Of a stretch of 64,000 bases of DNA, positions 35,821-47,581 are shown one piece after another (the first letter of the stretch is position 1; every line of letters begins with the position of its first letter). The DNA lies in assembly GCA_025677825.1 (NCBI GenBank), contig JAIXMO010000028.1, positions 339,248 to 403,247 of the forward strand. Reading direction: 5' to 3'. The notes below the pieces were generated by a model. That model was given only the letters and a program-made list of their open reading frames with translations, searched no databases and was not told where the DNA came from. The translations under genes and the position numbers were made by a program. Origin of the DNA: Helicostylum pulchrum. Lineage: Eukaryota; Mucoromycota; Mucoromycetes; Mucorales; Mucoraceae.

Positions 35821-36447
35821 TTAAGCGACCATAGCAGAAGCAGTAGCAGACTCACTATTAGAAAGAAAAAGAATAGGTTAAGGTGAACAGTTAAATGAGC
35901 GTATTTATAAAGAGAAATGAAGCTCTTATCACTCCAAGATAATGTTCAATATAGGCATAAAAAAAAAATTGTCCCTACACACACACGCACACACAATTGT
36001 TAGTATTATAATTAAAAAAGGATACTATTTCCAGGTAGGAGGAAGTTGACCAGCAGTCTTGTAGTAACGAGCAAGACGATGGATACGAGATTCGATGAGA
36101 ATTAAACGGTACTTGGAATCCTTATCCTTTCTGTTACGTTCCAAATGCTTACGGATGGAGACAGCCTTCTTGATAAGATGGTAAAGATCCTCAGGGACCT
36201 CAGGAGCAAGACCGTTAGACTTGAGGATACGAAGAACCTTGTTACCAGTGATGGACTTGACTTGAGGAATACCATGAGAATCACGGAGAATGACACCAAT
36301 TTGAGCAGGAGAGAGACCCTTCTTGGCATTCTTACAGATCATATCAACAACTTCTTCAGCAGTAGTCTTGACCCAAGCAGCGGGAGAGCGGCGATAGGGG
36401 AGAGCACTACCAGAGATACCCTTACCAGATGTATACATACGACCCAT
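35821..36447 (-). CDS. RPS13: 40S ribosomal protein S13 (uS15)
   Basis: Exon 36026-36447 encodes [20 protein letters not shown] through [15 protein letters not shown] and runs directly into a stop if unspliced. Splicing a 171-bp intron (35855-36025) to a 34-nt last exon adds [11 protein letters not shown]. The total is 456 nt, 151 residues, exactly the family length, and the tail matches the conserved YESSTASALVA type. Codon use is strongly biased (many GGT, ATC, AAG), as expected for a highly expressed gene. The divergent neighbour is CCA1. Confidence 0.96.
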
Positions 36448-36843
36448 TTTTGATAATTTTTTTTTTTTGTGAAAGAGAAAGAAAGAGCTGTATGGATACA
36501 CTGGAATGAAAAAGTTTTTACCGTTTCGCCGGGGAATCACTGACAGTCACAAAGTTAAGCCACCTCTTCTTTGTTGCTGTGGTAAGCAGGGACAGAAAAG
36601 TTCGACGCAAAGTGCATGAATGATAGTTTTTTTCAAAACACTATTAAATATTAGTTTTACATCTATACTATATCAAGCTTAGTTTTAATTGTTTATAATA
36701 TATCGATCATATTCTAAACATTCTCTCCACCTGTAAATTAATACTTTAAATAACTGCCTAGACGGATTTATTTTATATCACTGTCGGGTAATACGAAAAA
36801 AAACCCCTCCTCTCTTTTTTTTTATCAACCAAAATATTTATTC
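36448..36843. promoter_or_regulatory. Divergent promoter region, RPS13 and CCA1
   Basis: 396 bp between two divergent housekeeping genes. It has a T/A-rich leader next to RPS13 and a tccttctcttttttttta-like pyrimidine tract before CCA1. No specific operator is recognised. Confidence 0.4.
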
Positions 36844-38518
36844 ATGTTCCGAACAAGAACACCTTGTTTACTTTTACGTAATATGACAACCTACGGTGTA
36901 TCAAAAAATGGAGTTACGATGAAGGTTGAGTTAAATGAGACCGAAACCAGAATCTGTTCATTGTTAAAAGGTGTATCTGGTTATATCAAGAGGCAACGAC
37001 CTGAATTACCCAGTATTGTATCGCGTATAGCGGGAGGTTGGGTACGTGATAAATTACTGGGCAAAGAATGTCACGATTTAGATGTAGCTGTCAATGATAT
37101 GATGGGTTATGAGTATGCTAATTATGTCAACACATATATGAGATCGCAAGGTTATCCAGTACGCTCGATTGCAAAGATCGATAGTAATCCGGAAAAGTCT
37201 AAACATTTGGAAACTGCCACAACTAAATTGTTTGATCAGGAAGTCGATTTTTGTAATTTGAGAACCGAGATTTATGAAGAAGGAAGTCGTATACCTTCTC
37301 AAATTGTAAGTTTTATGTGGAGGAAGGTGAAGAGGACAAATTAAATTAATTTTTATTTTTTTAAAAAAAAATATAGACGTTTGGCACACCTGAAGAAGAC
37401 GCATACCGTCGTGATATTACTATCAATAGTTTGTTTTATAATGTTAATACCAATGAAGTCGAAGATTTCACCAACCAAGTAAGAAAAAAAAAATCATAGT
37501 AATACGCATCAAACTAATATTAAAAAAATAGGGTATTCCAGACTTGATCCAAGGTTTAATTCGTACACCTTTAGCACCATTCGAGACATTTCGCGATGAC
37601 CCACTTCGAGTTATCCGCTGTATTCGATTCTCCAGTCGTTTTAACTTTACCATGGTTCCAGAACTTATCGAAGCGGCTAAACATCCTAATATCAAAGACG
37701 CATTAATCCATAAAATTAGTCGTGAACGTATCGGTATTGAATTCGAAAAGATGATTACGGGACCTTATCCATTACTTTCACTTATCTTGATTCAAAGATT
37801 AGAATTATATTCGATTATTATGGCACCACCTTCAGTTATTAAAAGTGGAAAAATTGCATCTGATACAATTGCAATCAATGCGGTTGGTATTGTTACTTGG
37901 CTGTTGGATCATGGACATATTCAATCAACAGCAGAAGAAAAACGTGGGTTGATATTAAGTGCAAGTGTATTACCTTATTACGGAGTGATTTCCGAGACCA
38001 AAAAGAAAGTATTGCCAGCTGTACAACTTGTGATGCGTGATGCTATTAAATCCAATAATATAGATGTGGCTATGGTCAGTACGGTATTTAAAGGAATTGA
38101 ACAGCTAGGCCCTATGGCACAACGTAATTTGTCGCAACCTGTCAAACGATCCGAGTTAGGTATGTTGATTCGTGAATTGGGTGATTTATGGCAAATGGCT
38201 ATAAAGATGAGTATGGTGAAAGAGTTATTGGATACGTTTCAATTGGATTGGACACAACCTCAATTAATTGATATTGGACAATCGATTATTTTAAAATACA
38301 AAGGGTTAATTACATCAGCAGAACAATATGGTATTACAGACTGTTATACCTGGAAGCATATGGTGGATGGTAAAAGAGCTGCACAGCTTGTAGGCCAAAA
38401 GCCTGGACCTATTGTAGCGCCATTATTAAAAGTTCAAATGACTTGGCAATTAGAAAATCCTCAAGGTACAAAAGAAGAGTGTGAAGAAGCTATTAAATAT
38501 TATTGGGCCAATAAATAA
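36844..38518 (+). CDS. CCA1: CCA tRNA nucleotidyltransferase
   Basis: Adds CCA to tRNA 3' ends in cytosol, nucleus and mitochondria. Exons 36844-37305, 37377-37478 and 37532-38518 sum to 1551 nt, 516 residues. The nucleotidyltransferase core is IAGGWVRDKLLGKECHDLDV (GG plus DxD metal ligands), then RRDITINSLFYN and FRDDPLRVIRCIRFSSRF. The C-terminal tRNA-binding helical part follows. The N-terminus MFRTRTPCLLLRN is basic and presequence-like, with a second Met at residue 14, which suggests two starts for mitochondrial and cytosolic forms as in yeast (inference). Intact throughout. Confidence 0.95.
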
Positions 38519-38534
38519 ATATTTTTTTATTTTA

Positions 38535-39171
38535 TTAAAATGTAAATTTTACATTCATTTTATTTTGTGGTTGATAAGGTGCTCTAGTTGGTTTTATAGA
38601 AATGGGTGTAGGCTCAGTCATAGCATTTAATTCAAGTTCCATCCTTTGAGAATACGTGAGTTCAGGTGATACGCTACGTTCAACAGAACGTATATCTCGA
38701 ATAGGAATAACGTCCTCTTCATCAGATAGGAAATCAAAATTAGGCGCTGGTGCCCTCTCACCACGCGCTGTCTTTAAATGTGATACCAAGTTGCGTTTAC
38801 GCTTTGGTGGATTTGGCTTTGGGGTTTCATTCAGAAATTCGGTTACTTGCGATAAAGATGTAGGATCGTTAAGTAAACTAGTGATGGATATTAAAGAAGT
38901 CGGTTCTGATGAAACATTATTAGATTGGGTGTATAAAGTAGGGTCTTGTGTGTATGACTGTGACGAATAAGTCAGGTTGGGTTGCATTGTATTAGCCGCG
39001 TATGAGGTACCATAAGTATCGTTAATGGTAGAATTATGTTTAATCGATACTTGAGGATTGTAGTCAAAATCAAATATATCAAATACAGATTCTTGCTGTT
39101 CCTGAACTAACTGTTGCTGCTGTTGTTGTTGAATTAATTGTTGTTGTTGCTGTTGCTGTTGTTGTTGTTGC

Positions 39172-39247
<76 letters not shown>

Positions 39248-39968
39248 GAAATAATTGCTGCTGCTGGAATAATTGTTGTTGCTGTATTAATTGATCTTGT
39301 ATTAATTGTTGTTGTATAAATAATGGTTGATAGTTTGATAAGGATAAATCTGGCTGATGTGGTAATAGGGATTGCTGTGATAAAGACTGATATGACGGTA
39401 ACAAATTCTGTAAAGGTAATCTGTTTTGGCGTTGCTGCTGTAACGATAATATGTCTTGTTCGCTACGAGATTGTTGCATTACAGGAGTTTTATTGGATTT
39501 CTTTTTTTGACTAGATTTTTTTGGTGTGTTTGTTGTTGTTGTTGTCGTTGTTGTTGTTGAAGAGGACGATGATCTGGGAGTATTGACAGGAGAAGATTTC
39601 TTTTTTGTCTTTTTCGGCTTTTTATGGTGTTCTGGTATAGCTCTACCTGATGCAACCATTAATTTTACTTCAAGGGTCTCTTCTGTATCAGGAAAATCAA
39701 AAATGGTATCGTTTTCTAATACAGGTGACTTGTTTGTAATATCTGGTGCTTTGGGCGGTACATTTTTTATAGCAGACTTTTCTAAGTGGGTAAAGTCAAA
39801 AGGATCTACCGATGAGCTGGAGGATGAAGAACAAGAAACGACCGGTTGAGCTTTCGTAATGCCAATAATAGAAGGGGTGGTTGCTTTGTCTCGTATTTTA
39901 AATTTTACGATATTTTCTCTTCTATTAAAACCGCCATATCGGTTAAACCTTGCGTTTGTGTGGTACAT
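38535..39968 (-). CDS. Poly-glutamine protein, unknown
   Basis: 477 residues in one exon from MYHTNARFNRYGG. Basic and Ser/Thr-rich low-complexity stretches precede a Gln-rich centre whose longest pure run is about 40 residues, encoded almost only by CAA (39113-39270). The C-terminus is less simple: SHLKTARGERAPAPNFDF, LSDEEDVIPIRDIRSVERS and ELTYSQRMELELNAM, which may be a short conserved motif region. The composition resembles transcriptional regulators, but no domain is recognised. It converges on CCA1, with stops 16 bp apart. Confidence 0.7.
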
Positions 39969-40599
39969 TATCTCTCTTTACTGAAAGGAAAGGGAAAAAA
40001 ACTTTTTTTTTTCACTGAATAACAATAAAAAACGCGCAATTTTTGAGTAGCGCGATACCCGCGTTTGTAGTGCATCAAGTTAAAGTGATGCGCTTAACTT
40101 TCATAAGCAGGTCCTTCCTCGACATACCTTAATCTCCACAGATATAAGCTAGCACAAGATCATAAAATCGGCACACATAAAAAAAAACTTACTAGTGGTA
40201 TGCATTATAGATTTATCTACTCTAAAGAGTGACATCTTGGGCTGATCACTTTTTACTCATGTGATCTATTTAATCATTTTTATGTACATGTTCTAAGTAC
40301 ACCTGTTGTTGCAACTTGACGAAAGAAATAAACACATAACGCTTATTTCTAACCGTGTAAATAGAACGTGTGTATTAATAATCTTCTCATATATCATTGA
40401 AGAATAAGTTTAGTACCATAGCAGGTGGATTTATTATTTTGAATGTATTTTTCGCCTTTAAATTTTGTCCGTTTTTAAAAAAATCAAATGTCGTTAGTAA
40501 AGATATAAATATCGTTTGGCAAAAAATAAAGGTGTCTAACCAGAAATCAAAATATCAGTTAGTTAGGATATTTTAGTACTTTACCTGCATTAATTGACC
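39969..40599. other. Intergenic, no gene seen
   Basis: Upstream region of the poly-Gln gene, then AT-rich DNA. At about 40362-40383 is gtgtaaatagaac, similar to the inner end of the MITE-like element at 29.6 kb. Confidence 0.4.
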
Positions 40600-41175
40600 A
40601 TACAGCTGATAGTTTGTAATTAGGGCTGTTCGCAGAGACATTGTTGTTTTTTTTTGGAATGAAGCCACGGATGTTTTTTACGAACAAATTCCCAAAATAC
40701 AGGCTACCCTTCTTACCCACTCGAAAGTCGAACAAAGAGCCAGGGAAATATATATCTCCTCAGACTTATGAGTTTCATTTCTGTAGTATTCGCTTAATAT
40801 TTTGTTTACTGAAGCTCTTGTCTTTATATACTCTGTGAAGTTGTCGACGTCTACAGTAGACGATTGCAATATAGAAAGAAGTGTTTCTGCATTTTGGATG
40901 ATAGATGGTTTGGTTACTTTGCGTAGCTTTCTAAAGTGTCTTGATTTTTTTTAGATCCGTTTATCTTTCGAATCTTTTCGAAATTTATAGCTGTCAGGGT
41001 ATGCAGAGAGAAATTTTCTTAATCACCATCTAGTTAGACCCTTCATCCAAGATGTAGGCAGGAGGTATTTTTTTTTTACGGGCGACGGCAGGCTTCACTT
41101 GGGTACATGGGTCAAAACCCTCTTTATGACGAGCTTCTTTGCAATAAGAGTCTTTGTATTTAGCTATATATCCAC
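40600..41175 (-). pseudogene. Decayed Fanzor-type fragment (element C)
   Basis: The minus strand reads KRRGYIAKYKDSYCKEARH and FDPCTQVKPAVARKKK near 41.1 kb. Near 40.9-40.7 it reads KLRKVTKPSIIQNAETLLS, then DVDNFTEYIKTRASVNKILS and EYYRNETHKSEE. The second block fits the helical linker between RuvC-I and RuvC-II in Fanzor1-type proteins. Stops and frame changes abound. The catalytic motifs are not present in the surviving part. Assignment is by pattern and moderate. Confidence 0.4.
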
Positions 41176-41600
41176 GCCTTTTGATTATTATTTCAAGTCT
41201 GTTCTGTTAGATTAAAGTACTTTGACAAGTCCAGATTTATTACGGATAAATTTATACTGCGTGTATTTTCGTTGAAAGACAATTGTAGCTTGTAAATTAT
41301 GTGGCATTGATTTATGTAAAAACCAGTTATATGATCTTGTAAAGAGTTTAAACGGTCTTTATAATTATATTATCAAATCGATAGAAAAATAGAACGTATC
41401 TGAGAATATTAATATGACAAAGATACTGTATTTGTATATAGCTTATGTAACTTCATACGAGAAATAGTAGGTAGATACAGCAATAATAATTATTTGTTCT
41501 TAAAATGGACAATATTTACCAGCTGCACTGCAAATTAAGAAATTTAGGTTACATGAAAAGCATCTGAAAGTTAACAACCCATTTTGACGTGGAACATTTT

Positions 41601-41870
41601 GAATGGACGCCCTTATTTACCTAACAGTTAAGCTGTTTTTGAAAATAAATAAATCATGTTTTAGTCTTCACTTTAATAATATCAAATCTTTTTATTTTAA
41701 GCAAGGTCAAGTAATAACGCTACATCTCTTCGTATCAGTTGTTATAACCCCATTTCAGAGAGACTTATCGTACCTTTGACCAACCGGGAGAAAGCTGTGG
41801 CCGATTATATTCCCCTACACAGTGTCAGATTTGTAAAAAGCACAACTACATATATAACGCACACATAAAT
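41601..41870 (+). mobile_element. MULE fragment, copy 1 (5' terminal end)
   Basis: Starts with the terminal repeat gaatggacgcccttatttac, continues through caaatctttttatttta and encodes LIVPLTNREKAVADYIPLHS before degenerating. It matches copy 2 (44803-45510, opposite strand), where the peptide is LTNWEKAVADYILLHDVRFV. Only the first 260 bp survive. Confidence 0.65.
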
Positions 41871-43037
41871 TTTTTTAAGTCTGATGATTTCTTGCTATTT
41901 TTCTTGTTTTTATTTTTGAAATAACCGTTAATATCACAATCGCGTATAAGTTGTTTTTGATTTTTTCGATTTCTTGATTTCTCGGTTTTCGTTTGCGGGT
42001 TTGTTTGTCTGTTTATTTGGTTTGCTTTTTCATATTCCAGTCCCCGCGAGCGCTAGTCTCAACTTAGGCACTCCTCTTAATCGATTTTTATGATCGGGTG
42101 TGCACTGCAGCATTTAAGGGAGACCATTTGCGTAGTACTATTGGCATATAACGGCGGTAGTGAATAGCCTCAATCATTTTCCAGCGAGAATCTGTGTTCA
42201 TGTCTTTAAATATGGGATCACGGAGATTGCTTGGTGAAAGAGGATCAAAGTTTGTGATCGGATTAACTAATCTCATGTTGAAGCAAGGCGGAAGTAGCAG
42301 TATTAACGTAATCATTATGTAATAAGATGGAATCAGGATAATAATGAATGTGAATCAGGATAATGAATGTGAATAATACGAGATTTTTAAGACTCAAACA
42401 AATTTGTTGATTTGGCAAGGAAGGTCCCGAATGCTTTTCTTGTTCTTGTCCTGATTTTACGCCGAAATCAATTTTTTTCCAGCTGAATATCACCAAGGCA
42501 AAAAAAAAGTGATAATCTAAATCATCAATGCCAGCAGAAGCAATATACTGATTGCAGCAGCGTTACTGATTGATTCTAAGCTGTAAAAAAGCAATCATTA
42601 CGATTGAAATCCATATTAATGCTTGCTATAGTGTCTTTACTGCAAGACTTTTTTTAAAATATATGTATGTAAATACGTTACAAAATGTGCTATCATTACC
42701 CCCATGATCGAATAAAATTTTTATATCATGAACCTTTAATGATTCAATAAGAACCGGAAATGCTTTTTTTTATTCATGGATTAAATCAGTGATATTGATA
42801 ACTGAATCAGCGACGATAAATTTTTAGCGCAACTGATAAATCAAGCGCTGATGATATCAATGACAAACCCAATCACTAATGATTAGTTTTAAGCAGTGAT
42901 GATAACATTGACCAATGATTGGCATCAGCGATTACCTTTATCAATGCAATCTTTTTTTCTCGCCTTGGTGAATATTATATAAATAAGTGAAAAAAAATAT
43001 GTATCGTCCTTTCTTTTTCTCTTCATCAAACTAAATT
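41871..43037. other. Intergenic with clustered TGAT/ATCA words
   Basis: No gene. From about 42530 to 42960 there are many copies of short words such as atcagtgat, atcagcgat, caatgattgg and aatcactaatgatt, on both strands. A TATA-like atattatataaa follows at about 42970, before element D. Confidence 0.4.
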
Positions 43038-44770
43038 ATGTCGATTGAAAGCAGAGTAATAAAATGCAAACTCGCTACGGTCTTACAGCCGGATTTCATA
43101 CACTTCAAGGAAATCATTAAAACCTCTTCTGATACAATTTTATTATTAATAAATCTCTTTCTTTATAATAGGGCGTGTTTCGTGCGTTATCTGAAGAACA
43201 TAGCGCTCTCAGAAGGGACGCTATAAATTTTGCATACTATAAGGTTATCCATTGGTTGGATAATAGAGCAACTTCAACTTGTCCTCCTTTACTTCATGGA
43301 AAATTCTGGAGTCATTGTTATAGACTAGTCAGTGACTATAAAGTCTACCCTACAACTATTGTATGTCGTTAAAGACGTTTAAAGTGAGAAAATATAAATC
43401 ATTTTACCGCGGAAATGCGATTACGACTTCAAGAATTTAATGTTTTAAGACAAAATGAGGACCGAGGTAACTACTAATTTACTGCTCTAAGCTATTCTTT
43501 AAATGCAAAAAAATTAATTATTCTTCTCAAAGTTCATGTATGCCTTAGTCAAATTCGATTCTATTCATGGAGTGTTAGCTAATTCATATGGCGTTGATAT
43601 TATGACAAGTACTTTATAATTTTTGAAATAGACAATATCTTCAAAATGCTAATCTGAAAATACTTTTTATCTTGATATTAAATTACATTTGACAAGGAAT
43701 ATCCCAAGCTATCAAAGACGTATTTTTGAAGGGTATTTTACAAAATACAAGCAAGACAATCTATTAGAAAATTTCAATCCAGGTCAATTAGGTAGTTATA
43801 AAAAGCAATGAGTACGACCTTATGCTATCTTATTGACAACATTACATGTGTGATAGCTCGAGAAGTGTTGGGAAAATTGCTTACAGCCGGAGAAGCTAAA
43901 ATCGGGCAACTATACTCTGATCTACCAAATGAGCATGCAACTGCATTGCGAGAGATTTTCAGGTATTATAGAATTTTGTTTAATAATCTACCCGATTTTT
44001 AACCTTTGTGATCAATTTAGACTTCAATACACTCGTTGGCATACCGTGTTTGGAAATAATAAGCTAGACGTTATTACTGATTTTTCTTATGCCACTCCTC
44101 AAAGAATCCCTACTCTTTTGCAGTATTATGCTAATCTTTTAAAGGATATTGATTCTTATCAAATTGCTGTAAAAAGATGGTCGTTGATTCCTATAGCCAC
44201 ACATCAAATAGGTATTGTAGATTTATAATTATATTAAACATGATATATAAAACTAATCAAAAAAAATTTTTTTTCATCATTAGTTCACGTAAATTATAGT
44301 GCTGCCTCTACCATGTTCCATTTACTTCAGCGCATGAAGCTTAAAGGACCTATGCCTAATTTTGAAGTCCAAGAATCTGTCGGTGGGGGGACTAGTATTC
44401 TTGTAATTATTCTTTTTTTAGGAGAATCTCATTTATTTTCAACATCAATATATTAGCTGACAACCATTACTCATAGAGCGCGATACCGAGACTACTCCAA
44501 ATGGCTACCGACTTGCGTATGGATTCAGAACCGACGGCCACATGATTTCCGTTCATTTCCAAAAATATTTACAAGGCCGCCGTATGTAGCATAATTGGTT
44601 TATATCCTATCAAAGCTAACCCCAAGACGGTTCTCCTGCACAATACAACAAAAAAAGGTCGGCGACGAGCAAGAAAAAAAAACAAAGAACAAGATGAAAA
44701 CCACAACCGTCCTGCCGTTCCGACAATCGTGGCCTTTGGGACGCTTCCATTAATAGCTATCTGATCACGG
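43038..44770 (+). pseudogene. Decayed Fanzor-type gene (element D)
   Basis: Begins MSIESRVIKCKLATVLQPDF. Further pieces in shifting frames are ALSEEHSALRRDAINFAYYK, LTRNIPSYQRRIFEGYFTKY and LQYTRWHTVFGNNKLDVITD, then near 44.52 kb YGFRTDGHMISVHFQKYL and near 44.63 kb ANPKTVLLHNTTKKGRRRAR, then VPTIVAFGTLP. The RTDG...VHF strand ahead of a (D)P-x2-V strand, followed by a later AFG motif, is the Fanzor1 order. Asp of the expected DPG is absent (ANPKT). Many breaks occur, and the 3' part (RuvC-II/zinc ribbon/RuvC-III) is missing, ending where MULE copy 2 begins. Confidence 0.5.
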
Positions 44771-44802
44771 TGAACAATAACTTGAGCTTCGTTACCAAGA
44801 GA

Positions 44803-45510
44803 TTACTCTACATCGATATTCAAGTTGGCTTGACTATAACGAAGAAAATTGTTTTGAATTGAAATTCTGGTGTCTCTCTTTCTAAATCCTTCGCGTAATC
44901 TTTGCTCAATCAACTGTTTAGCTACTTGCGACAATGGCAGAAACTTCAAGTCTTCAAGACCACCAATCTGATGATTATGGTTACCGGTGTGATGCAAGAC
45001 AACATTATTAGGATCGCTTTTATAACAGGTAGCTACCAAATTAGCAGTACATTCAATTTTTTTACTTTTTTTTTTGTAACTTTCTAGACCCTTCGCTGCT
45101 ATTGTTTTGCTCTGTTTTAGCGTGCCTCTTTTCACCGGAATGATGACAAGAGTAATACGTTTTGAAAACGTAATCAATATAGCGGGCTCTGGGCTTAGGA
45201 CCTTTGGTGGCATTTAATCGCTGAGCTTGTGCCCTCTCTTGCTCCTCTGCGGTTCTAGTTGTGCCTTTCACAAATCTGACATCGTGGAGGAGAATATAGT
45301 CTGCTACCGCTTTCTCCCAATTGGTCAAAGATACAGTAAGTCTCTCTGAAATGAGCGTATAACAAATGATATGAATAGATGTAGCGTTATTACTTGACAC
45401 TGTTTAAAATAAAAAGATTTGATATCATTAAAGTGAAAAGACTAAAATATGATTTTATTTTATTTATTTTCAAAAACCGCTTATCTGTTAGGTAAATAAG
45501 GGCGTTCCTT
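44803..45510 (-). mobile_element. MULE fragment, copy 2, with FAR1/WRKY-like zinc domain
   Basis: From the terminal repeat at 45510 inward on the minus strand comes LTNWEKAVADYILLHDVRFV. Across a frameshift follow KIECTANLVATCYKSDPNNV, HHTGNHNHQIGGLEDLKFLP and LREGFRKRDTRISIQNNF. A Cys...Cys...HxH arrangement ahead of a transposase is the FAR1/GCM-WRKY DNA-binding domain typical of Mutator-like elements (family knowledge). The DDE core is absent, so this is a 5' fragment. It is the inverted partner of 41601-41870. Confidence 0.65.
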
Positions 45511-45553
45511 GATTTTTTTTACGTCACCCATAATATTGAAAATCAGCAACCTT

Positions 45554-45605
45554 TTATTTTCAAAAACCGCATAACTGTTTGGTAAATAAGGGCGTTCGTT
45601 AAAAT
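45554..45605 (+). repeat. Second copy of the MULE terminal repeat
   Basis: ttttcaaaaaccgcataact...ggtaaataagggcgttcgtt repeats the terminus at about 45467-45510 in the same orientation, about 88 bp downstream. It may be the end of another, mostly lost insertion. Confidence 0.7.
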
Positions 45606-45702
45606 TTCATTATTCTGCCCCCTCACTACAACAAAAACGAAATAATAAATACTTTTTTTTTTTTTTTTTTTTTTTTCTTTCTTTACAAAATACAAAAAAG
45701 AA

Positions 45703-46541
45703 ATGTTTCTTGTTAGCTGGTTTTGGGATGTTTTATCCTCTTTAGGTAGTTTACATTTTTTATTTTCCTTTGTTGTAGATAAAATATAGAGACTCATGTC
45801 GCGCTTTTTTATATTGTAGGTCTTATGAATAAGAATGCCAAGATTCTCTTCTTGGGTCTCGATAACGCTGGTAAAACTACTTTATTGCACATGTTGAAGA
45901 ATGACCGTTTAGCTACTTTGCAGCCTACACTTCATCCTAGTAAGTTGGAAACAGATGAAAAAGATGATGGGAATTTTATAGTAATACCTTTTTTTCTTCT
46001 TCATTTCAATAGCTTCTGAAGAACTTTCCATTGGTAACGTAAAGTTCACTACCTATGATTTAGGTGGCCATTTACAAGCTCGTAGATTGTGGAGAGATTA
46101 CTTTCCTGAAGTTGGAGGTATTGTCTTTTTGGTAGATTGTGCAGACATCCAACGTTTTTCGGAAGCAAAGGCCGAATTGGATGTAAGTTTGGGAGAAGAA
46201 AAAAAAAAACCCTGATAACCATAATAATTTTTTGATGATGTATAATAGGCTCTTTTAGCTATTGAACAACTTTCCAAGGTTCCCTTCTTAATTCTTGGTA
46301 ACAAGATTGATGCACCTGGAGCAGTTAGCGAAGATCAACTCAGACAAGAGTTAGGATTATTCCAAACTACTGGAAAGGTAAAGTAAAAACTATTTGATTA
46401 TGTGACGATGACGTTAATATATTGTATAAATAGGGTAAAGTACCATTGACAGATATTCGTCCTATTGAAGTCTTTATGTGTTCAGTCGTTATGAGACAAG
46501 GTTACGGTGAAGGATTCCGTTGGATTTCACAATACGTTTAA
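45703..46541 (+). CDS. SAR1: SAR1, COPII small GTPase
   Basis: Five exons (45703-45745, 45820-45939, 46013-46182, 46249-46377, 46434-46541) sum to 570 nt, 189 residues. The N-terminus [15 protein letters not shown] is the amphipathic helix that inserts into ER membrane to start COPII budding. G-box motifs: [35 protein letters not shown]. The C-terminus [13 protein letters not shown] is typical. A 24-T tract (45653-45676) lies upstream in the promoter. Its 5' exon is only 43 nt and easily missed. Confidence 0.96.
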
Positions 46542-47581
46542 AAATACACAATGAAATGAAAAAAAAAAAAAAATACATAATGAAATGAAAAAAGAGAATA
46601 AATATAAAAAGTGGTGCATTAAGATTACTTTACATACCTAAAAAAACAACGATTACCTTTTTGTACTTTAACGAGAACTTGATAACTACGTTGTAATGTA
46701 GTAGTATTATTAGTTTTAACAGGTGAAGAATATTTGCAGGTGAAGAATATTTGGCCCATGACTTTTTGTTTTGTATTTTATAGAATAGATTTTTTATATA
46801 CACTGTTTTTTGCATAAGATTCGGATTTACTTTATATATTTATATAATGTGACCCATGACTTTTAAGTAACTAACTAACGGAAAAAAAGTGTATTTTATA
46901 ATGGGTTCCACCCGTCAATTGGGGTATACTCCTCTTTTAGTTTGAGGCTCCAAAAAGGAAATTTTATTGGGTATGAGCTTGCGTAGAAAGAAAAAAAGAA
47001 AGGCCTTATCATTTGTTTATTAGTGATATATTCTCATAAAGAGGTCAGCAAGTACATAATAAACTGATTTAGTCTTTTGTTTCACGATTAAATCATACTT
47101 TTTGTAAAGGTTTTGTTTACAAATTTTTCTATTCCTGACGAAAAACGTGTGTATCATCATGCCTCCGAAAAAAAAAAAAGGGTTTTTTTTTATACGGTTA
47201 AATTATATAGTAGCGGGAAAGAGTGAATGAGGTTATTGTGGGGTATTCAGATATAAGATAAAATTTCCCTTTTTAGAGTTCAAGTAAACTGTAAAGAGTA
47301 ATTGTTTGCTAGTATTGTAAAGTATTTATATACAAGTATAATAGCCCCAGTCATTCTACCATATAAACTTTAATAAAATTTCTTGTTTGTGCGTGTGTAT
47401 TTTTGCACGACGCAATAAAACCCCAATCGTTTCCAAGTTTATAAAAAAGGAAATAAAAATTAGGGACATATTCTACATATAAATAATTTATAATAGTACC
47501 CTATATTTGACGGAAACATATATAAAATGTATTATTTTAATTTTTTTCTTTTTCTTTTTCTTTTATATATACTTTTTAATT
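46542..47581. other. Intergenic, SAR1 terminator and zinc-finger promoter
   Basis: A short tandem duplication (aggtgaagaatatttg at 46721 and 46738) and A-rich tracts. TATA-like tacatataaataatttata occurs near 47470, upstream of the zinc-finger gene. No gene is seen. Confidence 0.4.

Noticed and set aside
35855..36025. snoRNA in the RPS13 intron (vertebrate RPS13 hosts U14)
   Set aside because: No C box or D box pair and no terminal stem could be found in the 171-bp intron.
39526..39849. Valine-rich plus-strand protein opposite the poly-Gln gene
   Set aside because: It is the antisense reading of low-complexity Ser/Thr codons.
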